From the NCBI RefSeq assembly GCF_000019965.1, contig NC_010571.1, positions 744,001 through 808,000 on the forward strand: DNA of 64,000 nt. The letters run 5' to 3'. The notes under the pieces are model-generated. The model was not told the DNA's origin and did not search any database. It saw only the letters and a program-made list of their open reading frames with translations. The DNA comes from Opitutus terrae PB90-1 (GTDB lineage Bacteria; Verrucomicrobiota; Verrucomicrobiia; Opitutales; Opitutaceae). The translations under genes and the position numbers were made by a program. Below, piece after piece: positions 8,733 to 17,143 of this stretch; within the stretch, counting starts at the first letter, position 1; each line of letters opens with the position of its first letter.

Positions 8733-9956
8733 ATGCTAACTCGTCGTCTTCCCTCCCCTCCGCTGTCATTCTTTGGCGGTCGCACCGTTGCGCTCGCCGC
8801 GCTCGCCATGGCCAGCGCGGTCAGCTGCGCCGCCAGCGTCACCTGGAAAAACATCCAGTTTGGCGGCTTCGCCAGCCAAGGCTGGCTTTACAGTTCCGAC
8901 AACAACCTACCCACGACGAACAAGGGTGGCACCTGGGACTTCCGTGAGATCGGGCTCAATGCCTCCACGACGCTCGGCTCGCGGCTCCGGGTCGGCGCCC
9001 AGGCTTTCGCGCAGAGTCTTGGCGAGATCGGTGAGGACAAGGTTTTGCTCGATTGGGCCATCGTAGACTACAGTTTCCACCCGGCCTTCGGACTGCGGGC
9101 CGGCCGGATCAAATATCCCAAGGGTCTCTACGGCGAGGCGCTCGACCTCGACGCGCTCCGGCCGTTCGTGTTTTTGCCCATGGCCGTCTACAACCCCGTG
9201 CTGCGCGATTTCAACGCGTCGTTCGACGGCGGCATGGTTTACGGCTCGGTGCCGGTGCGCGGCGGTTCGCTCGACTACAAGCTCTTTGCCGGCCGGATTC
9301 CGATGTCGCCCGAAAAGGGGGTCGCTGAGTTCGTCAACAACGAGGGTTTCATCGTGGCCCCCGGCGTGCGCGATCTGGAGATGGATTCCGTCCTGGGTGG
9401 CCAGCTCACATGGACTCCCCCGGTCGACGGCTTGAAGTTCGTCTACTCGTATTCTGAATTCAGAGAATTCGTCGGCGCTGGCCCCTTCGTGTACTATCCG
9501 GCGGTCGACTTTGTCTTGGGGCTCGACCGGCTCCGCTGGCACACGGTCTCCGCGGAATACACCTGGAAAAACTGGGTGTTCGCCTCGGAGTGGCAGCGTG
9601 CCACCGGGCATGTGGGCTACTCGGCCCAACCGCTGCTGCCCTACACCGTCGACCCCTTCGGCTGGGACGGCTGGTATGTGTCCGCCGCCTGCCGGGTGCA
9701 CCCCAAGCTCGAGCTTGGCACCTACTACGGGTCGCTGAAAAACAAGGGAAACAACGTCGAAGCAAGACCAGACGACCAGCACGATCTTGCCGTGAGTGCA
9801 CGCTACGATCTCAACGACCACGTGCTGTTCAAACTCGAGGCGCATTATGTCGACGGTGGGTACCAGACGTTCAACACGCCACGGATTCCCAATCCCCCGG
9901 CCACGCTCTCAGACGACAACGTGATCGTAGCGTTCAAGACGACGTTCGTGTTCTGA
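8733..9956 (+). CDS. Porin-like outer-membrane beta-barrel protein, type B copy 1
   Basis: A 407-residue protein with a signal peptide (about residues 1-34, ending SCAA-SVTW). Its mature start SVTWKNIQFGGFASQGWL links it to the type A porins. The rest is a separate subtype, with NNLPTTNKGGTWDFREIGLN, GRIKYPKGLYGEALDLDALRP and long divergent loops at about 190-300. It ends in TTFVF with a terminal Phe. It forms a unit with PstS-like copy 3 and is closed by terminator 3. Subtype B may admit a different phosphorylated or anionic ligand; this is inferred from loop divergence only. Confidence 0.8.
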   Translation: MLTRRLPSPPLSFFGGRTVALAALAMASAVSCAASVTWKNIQFGGFASQGWLYSSDNNLPTTNKGGTWDFREIGLNASTTLGSRLRVGAQAFAQSLGEIGEDKVLLDWAIVDYSFHPAFGLRAGRIKYPKGLYGEALDLDALRPFVFLPMAVYNPVLRDFNASFDGGMVYGSVPVRGGSLDYKLFAGRIPMSPEKGVAEFVNNEGFIVAPGVRDLEMDSVLGGQLTWTPPVDGLKFVYSYSEFREFVGAGPFVYYPAVDFVLGLDRLRWHTVSAEYTWKNWVFASEWQRATGHVGYSAQPLLPYTVDPFGWDGWYVSAACRVHPKLELGTYYGSLKNKGNNVEARPDDQHDLAVSARYDLNDHVLFKLEAHYVDGGYQTFNTPRIPNPPATLSDDNVIVAFKTTFVF

Positions 9957-10062
9957 TCCGCTTCCCTGGCGCACACGCCGGCACGTGATGGGGCTCGCTC
10001 CCGTCGCGGCAAGCAGGCGAAGCGCGGCAGACCGCGTCACTTTCAGGGTAACAATAAGGTGG

Positions 10063-10100
10063 AACCCGGTGCATGTTGCGACGTGCACCGGGTTTTTTTT
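10063..10100 (+). terminator. Intrinsic terminator 3 of the array
   Basis: Stem AACCCGGTGCA (10063-10073) with TGCACCGGGTT (10084-10094), the same TGTTGCGACG loop, and a T-run to 10100. The outer base pairs differ from terminators 1 and 2 but remain complementary, a compensatory change that supports the structure. Confidence 0.92.
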
Positions 10101-10197
10101 GGCCTTCCGCACTCAGCACTGACGCGTTCCCGTTGCGGCGGATTCGTTGCCGTGCAGGCGCAATCCTGCCGATGCGTCTGAGCTATCCCTCGGACTG

Positions 10198-10244
10198 TTG
10201 TGACAACTTTGTGACTACGGCTCCGCTTCAGGCGCGACGATTTC
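10198..10244 (+). promoter_or_regulatory. Pho-box-like direct repeat and -10 element upstream of porin B2
   Basis: TTGTGACAACTTTGTGACTA at 10198-10217, with a weaker CGATTTC candidate at 10238-10244 at the conserved spacing. The leader to the ATG is about 150 nt, longer than for the other units. Confidence 0.68.
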
Positions 10245-10364
10245 GTGCCTTGGGGAAACCCCGGCCGGCGGCCGCGATTCACCACGCGTTGATTCCTCTT
10301 CCATCCTCTACACCTCCACTTCGCTTCCACAGGGCTCCGCTCCCCATCTTCACACTTTGATTTT

Positions 10365-11582
10365 ATGCCTGCTCGCTGTCTCAAGATCCACCTGTCCATT
10401 CGCGGCGGCCGAGTCATCGCTCTCGCCCTTCTCGGGCTTGTGACCGCGGCGACGGCCGCGGCCAGCATCACCTGGAAGAACATCCAGTTGGGCGGCTTCG
10501 CCAGTCAGGGCTGGCTCTACAGCTCCGACAACAACCTGCCCACGACGAACAAGGGCGGCACCTGGGACTTCCGTGAACTTGGGTTCAACGCTTCCACGAC
10601 GCTTGGCGCCCGACTGCGGATCGGAGCCCAGGCTTTCGCCCAGCGCTTCGGGGAGATTGGCGAGGACAAGGTCCTGCTCGATTGGGCCATCGTCGACTAC
10701 AGTTTCCATCCCACCCTCGGGCTGCGCGCCGGCCGGATCAAGTATCCCAAGGGTCTTTACGGCGAAGCGCTCGATCTCGACGCGCTCCGGCCCTTCGTGT
10801 TCCTGCCGATGGCCGTCTATAACCCGGTGCTGCGCGATTTCAATGCGTCGTTCGACGGCGGCATGGCCTACGGCTCACTACCGATCCGCGGCGGCTCGCT
10901 CGACTACAAGCTCTTTGCCGGCCGGATTCCGATGTCGGCCGAGAAAGGGGTGGCCGAGTTCGTCAACGACGAAGGCCGTATGGTCGCGCCCGGCGTGCGC
11001 GATCTGGACATGGAATCCGTCTTGGGGGGCCAGCTCACCTGGAACACCCCCGTCGATGGTTTGAAGTTCGTCTATTCGTATTCCGAATTCAGAGACTTCA
11101 CCGGCAAGGGCCCGTTCGTCTTCTACCCGGCGGTCGATTTCGACCTCGGGTTCGACCAGCTCCGCTGGCACACCCTCTCTGCGGAATACACCTGGAAGAA
11201 CTGGGTGTTCGCCTCGGAATGGCAGCGCAGCACCGGCGACGTGAAATTCTCGGCCAAACCCATCTTGGCCGAAGCCGTCAGCGACTTCGGTTGGGACGGC
11301 TGGTATGTGTCAGCCGCTTGTCGTGTACATCCCAAAGTCGAACTGGGCACCTATTACGGTTCGCTGAAGAACTCGGCACCCAACCCGGGAAGATCACCGG
11401 ACCAGCGCGACCTCGCCGTCAGCGCTCGCTACGATCTCAACGACCACGTGCTGTTCAAACTCGAGGTCCATTACGTCGACGGCACCTATCAGACATTCGA
11501 CACGCCGCGCATTCCCAATCCGCCGGCCACGCTTTCAGACGACAACGTGATCGTCGCGGTCAAGACGACGTTCATGTTCTGA
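10365..11582 (+). CDS. Porin-like outer-membrane beta-barrel protein, type B copy 2
   Basis: A 405-residue close paralogue of the protein at 8733. The signal peptide covers residues 1-33 (ending TAAA-SITW). It shares nearly all of the region to RIPMSxEKGVAEFVN, and the copies differ mainly around 225-330 in predicted extracellular loops. C-terminal Phe in TTFMF. It forms a single-gene unit with its own Pho-like promoter and terminator 4. It has no accompanying PstS-like gene, so it would rely on those of neighbouring units. Confidence 0.8.
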   Translation: MPARCLKIHLSIRGGRVIALALLGLVTAATAAASITWKNIQLGGFASQGWLYSSDNNLPTTNKGGTWDFRELGFNASTTLGARLRIGAQAFAQRFGEIGEDKVLLDWAIVDYSFHPTLGLRAGRIKYPKGLYGEALDLDALRPFVFLPMAVYNPVLRDFNASFDGGMAYGSLPIRGGSLDYKLFAGRIPMSAEKGVAEFVNDEGRMVAPGVRDLDMESVLGGQLTWNTPVDGLKFVYSYSEFRDFTGKGPFVFYPAVDFDLGFDQLRWHTLSAEYTWKNWVFASEWQRSTGDVKFSAKPILAEAVSDFGWDGWYVSAACRVHPKVELGTYYGSLKNSAPNPGRSPDQRDLAVSARYDLNDHVLFKLEVHYVDGTYQTFDTPRIPNPPATLSDDNVIVAVKTTFMF

Positions 11583-11688
11583 TCCGCTTCGCTGGCGCAC
11601 ACGCCAGCCCGCAAACGCGTTCGCTCTCGTCGCGGGAGGCGGGCAAAACGCGACATGCCGCGTCCCTTTCAGGGTAAATAAGGTGGAG

Positions 11689-11723
11689 CCCGGTGCGCGT
11701 TGCGACGTGCACCGGGTTTTTTT
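11689..11723 (+). terminator. Intrinsic terminator 4 of the array
   Basis: Stem CCCGGTGC (11689-11696) with GCACCGGG (11709-11716), loop GCGTTGCGACGT, then seven T. The lead-in CCTTTCAGGGTAAATAAGGTGG resembles that of terminator 3. Confidence 0.9.
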
Positions 11724-11828
11724 CACCGGAGCTCTTCCGCCGTACGGCAGGCCTCGGCGCCGTGTTTCGTGGCCGGCCGCTTCGCGCTGGCGCCCGGGGC
11801 GATTTCTGGCACGTTGAGCGCCTTCCTT

Positions 11829-13901
11829 ATGTTCCGCTCCTCCCTCGCGTTTCTCGCCGTTTTCTCCTGCGCCACGATTTCCGCGCATGCCGATGAGGGC
11901 ATGTGGCTCTACTCCGCGCCACCGCGCGAACAGATCAAGGCCACCTATGGTTTCGAACTGACCGACGCCTGGCTCGAACACCTCATGAAAGCCTCCGTCC
12001 GCTTCAACAGCGGCGGCTCGGGCTCGTTCGTCAGCGGCGACGGTCTCGTCATCACCAACCATCACGTCGGCGCCGATTCGCTCCAGAAAATGGGCACGGC
12101 GGAAAAGAACTACTTGCGTGACGGGTTCTACGCGCAGACGCCCGCCGACGAGGTCAAATGCAACGACCTCGAGCTGAACGTGCTTCAGTCCATCGAGGAT
12201 GTCACCGCGCGCGTCAACGCCGCGATCCCCGTCGGCGCCACCGGCGAGGCCGCTGCGCTCGCGCGGCGCAAGATCACCGCCGAGATCGAGAAGGAATCAC
12301 GCGAGAAAACCGGGCTGCGCAGCGACGTCGTCACACTCTACCAGGGTGGGCAGTATCACCTCTACCGGTTCAAGCGCTACACGGATATCCGGCTCGTGTT
12401 TGCGCCGGAGATGCAGGCGGCGTTCTACGGTGGCGATCCCGACAATTTCGAGTATCCCCGCTACTGCCTCGATGTCTGCCTGTTCCGCGTCTACGAGAAT
12501 GGCCAGCCGGTGAAGCCCGAGCATTATCTGAAGTGGTCGGAACGCGGCGCGCAGGATGGCGAACTGACTTTCGTCTCCGGACATCCCGGCCGCACGAGCC
12601 GGCTGCTCACGACTCCCGAGCTCGAGTATCTGCGCGATGTGAGTTTCCCCGCCACGCTCGATCTGTTGAAGCGCCGTGAAGTGCTGCTCACGGCGTGGAG
12701 CGGTCGCAGCCAGGAAAACGCGCGCCGCGCGCGTGACGACCTGTTCTCGCTCCAGAACTCGCGCAAGGTGCGCGACGGCGGCCAGGCCGCGCTGCAGGAC
12801 CCGACCTTCATGGGCGAAAAGATCGCCAAGGAAAAATCCTTCAAACACCAGCTGGCCGACCAACCGGAAGGCAAGGAAGCGCTGGCGGCGTTCGATCGAA
12901 TCGCTGACGCGCAAAAGGCGATTCGCGCGGTCGCCCAACGCTACCGGCTGCTCGAAAGCGGCCTCGGGTTGAATGCGGAGTCGTTCCGGATCGCGCGCGA
13001 ACTGCTGCGCGCCGGCGACGAACACCCGAAGCCGAACGGCGAACGGCTGAAGGAGTTTACCGATGCGCGCCGCGAATCCTTCGAACTCGAGCTGTTCTCC
13101 GACAAACCGATCTACGCAGACTACGAAATCCTTACGCTCGCCGATTCGCTGACCGATCTCGTCGAGCAACTCGGCTACCACGATCCGCTCGTGCAGCGCG
13201 TCCTCGCTGGCAAATCGCCGCGCGCCCGCGCCGCCGAGCTGATCAACGACACCCAGGTACGCGACGTCGCCTTCCGCAAGCAGCTCTACGAGGGCGGCGC
13301 GACGGCGGTCACCGCGGCCAAGGATCCGATGATCGAACTCGCGCGGCTCGTTGATCCCGAGGCGCGCACGTTGCGCAAGACCGTCGAGGCGCAGGATGAG
13401 ATCAAACAGCAGGCGCAGGCCGCCATCGGCAGAGCGCGTTTCGCGGTCGAGGGCACCGCCAACTATCCGGACGCCACGTTCACGCTGCGACTCAGCTACG
13501 GCGCCGTGAAAGGCTATGAGGAAAACGGCCAGCACGTGCCGGCAATGACCAACTTTGCCGGACTCTACGCGCGCAGCGCAGAGCAAAACAACCAGCCGCC
13601 CTTCGACCTGCCGCCACGCTGGGTGGCGCGCAAGGCGGCCCTCGATCTCACCACGCCGTTCAACTTCGTCAGCACCGCGGACATCATCGGCGGCAACTCC
13701 GGCAGCCCCGTGGTCAACCGTGCGGGCGAGTTCGTCGGCATCATTTTCGACGGCAACATCTACTCACTCGTCGCGGACTTCGGTTACGAGGACAAGCTCT
13801 CGCGCGCGTTGAGCGTGCACAGCGCCGGCATCCTCGAAGCGCTGCGCAAAATCTACGAAGTCCCCGCCCTCGCAGACGAATTGGTGAAGGGCCACCGCTG
13901 A
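11829..13901 (+). CDS. S46-family dipeptidyl-peptidase (DPP7/DPP11 type), exported
   Basis: A 690-residue exported serine exopeptidase that releases dipeptides from the N-termini of peptides in the periplasm. The start at 11829 gives a signal peptide (residues 1-21, ending AHA-DEGMW); the longer frame begins in the terminator hairpin. The S46 landmarks are present: DEGMWLYSAPP at the mature N-terminus, the catalytic His in VITNHHVGAD, the Asp in the DPDNFEYPRYCLD region and the nucleophile in GGNSGSPVVN. The residue 18 after the catalytic Ser is Gly (in FDGN). Family knowledge links Gly here to broad DPP7-like specificity and Arg to acidic-residue-specific DPP11. Monocistronic, with a terminator downstream. 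It fits a protein-degrading nutrient role. Confidence 0.92.
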   Translation: MFRSSLAFLAVFSCATISAHADEGMWLYSAPPREQIKATYGFELTDAWLEHLMKASVRFNSGGSGSFVSGDGLVITNHHVGADSLQKMGTAEKNYLRDGFYAQTPADEVKCNDLELNVLQSIEDVTARVNAAIPVGATGEAAALARRKITAEIEKESREKTGLRSDVVTLYQGGQYHLYRFKRYTDIRLVFAPEMQAAFYGGDPDNFEYPRYCLDVCLFRVYENGQPVKPEHYLKWSERGAQDGELTFVSGHPGRTSRLLTTPELEYLRDVSFPATLDLLKRREVLLTAWSGRSQENARRARDDLFSLQNSRKVRDGGQAALQDPTFMGEKIAKEKSFKHQLADQPEGKEALAAFDRIADAQKAIRAVAQRYRLLESGLGLNAESFRIARELLRAGDEHPKPNGERLKEFTDARRESFELELFSDKPIYADYEILTLADSLTDLVEQLGYHDPLVQRVLAGKSPRARAAELINDTQVRDVAFRKQLYEGGATAVTAAKDPMIELARLVDPEARTLRKTVEAQDEIKQQAQAAIGRARFAVEGTANYPDATFTLRLSYGAVKGYEENGQHVPAMTNFAGLYARSAEQNNQPPFDLPPRWVARKAALDLTTPFNFVSTADIIGGNSGSPVVNRAGEFVGIIFDGNIYSLVADFGYEDKLSRALSVHSAGILEALRKIYEVPALADELVKGHR

Positions 13902-13940
13902 CTTGCTTGGGCGCGCGGGCGTACTGCCCGCTCGTTTTCA

Positions 13941-13967
13941 GGGCGCCGCTCGTCGGCGCCCTTTTTT
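13941..13967 (+). terminator. Intrinsic terminator of the S46 peptidase gene
   Basis: Perfect 8-bp stem GGGCGCCG / CGGCGCCC with loop CTCGT, followed by six T. Confidence 0.9.
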
Positions 13968-14045
13968 CTTGGCACGGCTCGGCTCTCCACCGCGAGCCGC
14001 TCGCCGTTGGCCCCATCGCGGGATCAACCCGCTCTTACGCATTCG

Positions 14046-14867
14046 CTACACGGTGCTCACTCTTCTCCGCCGTTCGATTTCTTCACACAGTTCCTCGAAT
14101 CGCCGTCGCAGCCGGGTCGCGTTCGACACATCGTAGTGTCCCGGCACGATCCAACGCGCGCCGATCGCCCGCGCCTTGCGCAGACTGGCCAGCCGCAACT
14201 CCGGCGCATCGGAAAAGATCTTCGGCGAGACCTGCGTGCGCATCATGAATCGCACCCACAGATCGCCCGTGAACAGCAGGTCATGTCGCGGCGAGTAGAA
14301 CCCGCAGTGGCCCACCGTGTGGCCCGGCAGATGCACGACCCAAAGTCCGCCCCAAAGCGGCAACTCGTCACCGTTCGCGATCGGCACGTCGATCTTCACC
14401 GGCCGATAGTGCGTGATCGCCCGGCCGATTGCCTCCAGCCGTCCGCAAACACGCGCTGCTCCACGATACGGGAAAACGCCGTCGAGGTGCGGCTGCTCCG
14501 CCGGATGGGCGTAAACCGGCGCCCCGGTCCATGCTTTCAGAGCGGCGGCGTTGCCCGCGTGATCGATGTGCCCATGCGTCAGGATGATTGCGCGCACATC
14601 GCGTGGACCGACGTCCGCCCGCCGCATCACTCGCCGCACCTGCCCGAGATCAACTGGGAACCCCGTGTCGAGCAGCACCGCTCCGTCCGAATCCACGAGC
14701 AGCTGCGCCACACTCATCACCCCGCGAATCGGCCACAAATCCTCCGGCCAGTCACGCTGTCGGCTCATTGCTTCCAGACAGACACAGCCGCTGCCCAGCC
14801 TCAAGTCCGTGTCGGGTGATTCCGCGAGGCCTGGCGCGACGCCCGTCCGCCGTGGCAGCGGCCTCAT
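14046..14867 (-). CDS. MBL-fold metallo-hydrolase
   Basis: A metallo-beta-lactamase-fold protein of about 273 residues from the ATG at 14867; a shorter start at 14768 (MSRQRDW) is equally possible. Metal-binding motifs in order: HGHIDH (HxHxDH), PGHTVGHCGF with a ligand His, LFTGDLW with the bridging Asp, and VPGHYD with the last His. The set is complete, so an active dinuclear zinc hydrolase is expected. The substrate is not readable: glyoxalase II-like, lactonase-like and general MBL hydrolases share these motifs. It starts just past the stop codon of the AGCS transporter gene, so the two are probably cotranscribed. Confidence 0.82.
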   Translation of the reverse strand: MRPLPRRTGVAPGLAESPDTDLRLGSGCVCLEAMSRQRDWPEDLWPIRGVMSVAQLLVDSDGAVLLDTGFPVDLGQVRRVMRRADVGPRDVRAIILTHGHIDHAGNAAALKAWTGAPVYAHPAEQPHLDGVFPYRGAARVCGRLEAIGRAITHYRPVKIDVPIANGDELPLWGGLWVVHLPGHTVGHCGFYSPRHDLLFTGDLWVRFMMRTQVSPKIFSDAPELRLASLRKARAIGARWIVPGHYDVSNATRLRRRFEELCEEIERRRRVSTV

Positions 14868-14877
14868 CGCCGCCGAT

Positions 14878-16305
14878 TCAATCACGCCACAGCTCCGCGT
14901 TGTCCACGCCGGCGGTCTTCGCGATGTAGCTCGGCTCGGCGACGCCGGCCCGGCGCTGCGCTTCGTAGTCGCGCAGGCACGCGATCGCCGGCTTCGCCAG
15001 CAGCAGGATCGCGATCAGATTGAGCCAGGCCATCAGCCCGACGCCCACGTCGCCCATCGCCCACGCCACGTCCGCGTGCCGCAATGTGCCGTAGAACGTC
15101 ACGCCTACGAACACCAGCCGGAGCGCCAGAAAAAGTTTCGGGCTGGACTTGCTGCGACGCAGGTACGCGAGGTTCGTTTCCGCGTAGTAGTAGTACGCCA
15201 TCAGCGTCGTGAACGCGAAAAAGAACAGCGCGACCGCCACGAACGCGCTCCCGAAACCCGAGACCACGGTGTCCACCGCCGCCTGCGTGTAGCCCGGCCC
15301 CGCCGTCTCTCCCGGCAGCCCCTCGCGCAGAAAACCGCCCGCCGGATTCACGACGTTGTACTTGCCCGTGAGCAAGACCATGAACGCCGTCGAGCTGCAC
15401 ACGAGCCAGGTGTCCACGTACACCGAAAACGCCTGCACGAGCCCCTGCACGGCCGGGTGTTTGACCTCGGCGGCCGCCGCGGCCATCGGCGTGCTGCCCT
15501 GCCCGGCCTCGTTCGAATAAATCCCCCGCTTCACGCCCCAGGAAATCGCCAGTCCGACCACGCCGCCAAACGCCGCATCGGCCCCGAACGCACTGCGGAA
15601 AATCAGCGCGAATATCGCCGGCACCTCGCGCCAATGCAACGCCACCACGACCACCGCCATGCCCACATAACCGACCGCCATGATCGGCACGAAGGCCTCC
15701 GCCGCCCGGCTGATCCGTTTCACCCCGCCGAAAATGATCAACGCGATCAGCCCCGCGACGATCATCGCGCTCGCGAGCAACGGCAGACCAAACGCATTGC
15801 GCATCGCCTCGCCGATCGCGTTGGACTGCACACCCGGCATGAAAAAGCCCGTGGCCACCGTCGTCGAAACCGCGAACACGACCGCATACCACTTCACCTT
15901 CAAGCCGCGCTCGATGTAGTACGCCGGCCCCCCGCGGTACTGCCCGTTGATCTCCTCCTTGTAGATCTGCGCGAGCGTCGCCTCCACGAAGGCCGAGCCA
16001 GCGCCAAGGAACGCGATCGCCCACATCCAGAAGATCGCCCCCGGTCCGCCCATCGCGATCGCCGTCGCCACGCCGGCGATATTGCCGATGCCCACCCGGC
16101 CGGAGATCGCCAGCGCGAACGCCTGATATGAAGAGATGCCCCGCGCGGACGCTTCGCTGCGAAACAGCAGTTTGAACATATCACGCACATGCCGCACCTG
16201 TAGGAACCGTGTCCGGACGGAAAAGTAGAGCCCGGCCCCCAGACACAAGACAATGAGCGCCGGACTCCAGATCAGATCGTTGAGGAAATTGACAAAGCGG
16301 TCCAC
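14878..16305 (-). CDS. Alanine/glycine:cation symporter (AGCS family)
   Basis: A 475-residue polytopic inner-membrane protein starting with GTG. AGCS hallmarks: the N-terminal SVRTRFLQVRHV segment after TM1, SYQAFALAISGRVGIGNIAGVATAI, GGPGAIFWMWAIAFLGAG, YRGGPAYYIERG and, later, GIYSNEAGQGSTPMAAAAAEVKHPAVQGL. The family imports alanine and/or glycine with Na+ or H+. Length and motif order are normal for the family. It is followed closely by the MBL-fold gene. An AGXT2-like aminotransferase that could use alanine lies divergently about 840 bp away, a plausible but unproven functional link. Confidence 0.93.
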   Translation of the reverse strand: MDRFVNFLNDLIWSPALIVLCLGAGLYFSVRTRFLQVRHVRDMFKLLFRSEASARGISSYQAFALAISGRVGIGNIAGVATAIAMGGPGAIFWMWAIAFLGAGSAFVEATLAQIYKEEINGQYRGGPAYYIERGLKVKWYAVVFAVSTTVATGFFMPGVQSNAIGEAMRNAFGLPLLASAMIVAGLIALIIFGGVKRISRAAEAFVPIMAVGYVGMAVVVVALHWREVPAIFALIFRSAFGADAAFGGVVGLAISWGVKRGIYSNEAGQGSTPMAAAAAEVKHPAVQGLVQAFSVYVDTWLVCSSTAFMVLLTGKYNVVNPAGGFLREGLPGETAGPGYTQAAVDTVVSGFGSAFVAVALFFFAFTTLMAYYYYAETNLAYLRRSKSSPKLFLALRLVFVGVTFYGTLRHADVAWAMGDVGVGLMAWLNLIAILLLAKPAIACLRDYEAQRRAGVAEPSYIAKTAGVDNAELWRD

Positions 16306-16483
16306 GGTCGGGCGGGGTGCCGCAACAGAGCCAGAGCCTCAGCCGGTCGCAACCAAGAACGTACGCGCGACTCGATACAACCAGCGCCCAGCGCTGCAAC
16401 GCGAAGACCGTGGATCCGCGGGCCCACGCTCATCGAATCGTCCCGCGAATCAAGGGCGCCGTCGATGACCCGCCGCCGCACGT

Positions 16484-16753
16484 TCAGCGATTTTTCACCC
16501 AGGTGATCGCCACGAAAACCAGCAGGGCCATGCCTGCGAGCACCCAGCCTGTCGCGCGGCGCGACACGGCGCGCAGCCGCTGCTCTGCCTCGTCTGGCAA
16601 CAGCCGGCCGTCCTTCAGTGCTTCCTCGATGTCGGCGACGTGAGCCGGTCGGTTCCACTGGAGCCACACGCCCGCCAGCGTCATGAGCAACGCGGCCAGG
16701 CCGACCGCTTCCAGTGAGCTTCCTGACAGCAGATGAGCGACGATCGCTTTCAC
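16484..16753 (-). CDS. Small two-TM membrane protein of unknown function
   Basis: 89 residues with a GTG start. Predicted TM segments are at about 13-32 and 69-85, separated by a charged amphipathic stretch ADIEEALKDGRLLPDEAEQRLRAVSRR. The pattern is protein-like: the hydrophobic and charged blocks are sharply separated, and the frame is open while overlapping frames are arginine-rich. No family recognised. No convincing ribosome-binding site is visible, so the exact start is uncertain. Confidence 0.55.
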   Translation of the reverse strand: MKAIVAHLLSGSSLEAVGLAALLMTLAGVWLQWNRPAHVADIEEALKDGRLLPDEAEQRLRAVSRRATGWVLAGMALLVFVAITWVKNR

Positions 16754-17143
16754 GAGGAATAGTGCGAAATTCGTCCGCCAAACGGGTCAACCGGTCTGCG
16801 GCGCTTGATGGCCCAGGTCATAGGAAGCTGCGGGTCCGCGCGTGCGGCCGAAGCGCGCGAACGGGAAGAGCGAGACGGGTGGCGACGGCCGCACCGGGCC
16901 GAATAGGGAGGGTCATTGGCTCGCGAGCTTTATGACATCTCAACCGTCAGTGTACATTTCTTTTCAGTGGCCGCTCGCCGATCCGGCGCGGCGTAGTTTC
17001 CGGCGAATCCGCGGCCGGGCGCCTAGGTCGGCCAGCGAGAGGCGCGCCCGCAGACCTACCGGGATTCGGTGGCGGAACGCGGCGCCCTCCGGTGTCGTTT
17101 TTCCGCCGTGCGCGCCGACGGAAATCGTGGTTGAAGCTTCGGT
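16754..17143. other. Divergent intergenic region, no gene seen
   Basis: 390 bp between the minus-strand small membrane protein and the plus-strand aminotransferase. A local AT-rich stretch around 16930-16965 (TTTATGACATCTC...TACATTTCTTTT) is the best place for promoters. No terminator, repeat or RNA was recognised. Confidence 0.5.

Noticed and set aside
1-11723. Considered a mobile-element-driven duplication of the porin/PstS/MCP units
   Set aside because: No transposase, integrase, terminal inverted repeats or target-site duplications seen; tandem homologous exchange explains the layout.
11700-11828. N-terminal extension of the S46 peptidase starting in terminator 4
   Set aside because: Starts within a terminator hairpin; ATG at 11829 gives a clean signal peptide and the family-typical mature N-terminus.
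14566-16131. 521-codon plus-strand frame opposite the AGCS transporter and MBL gene
   Set aside because: Arg/His-rich, spans two genes on the opposite strand, no domain.
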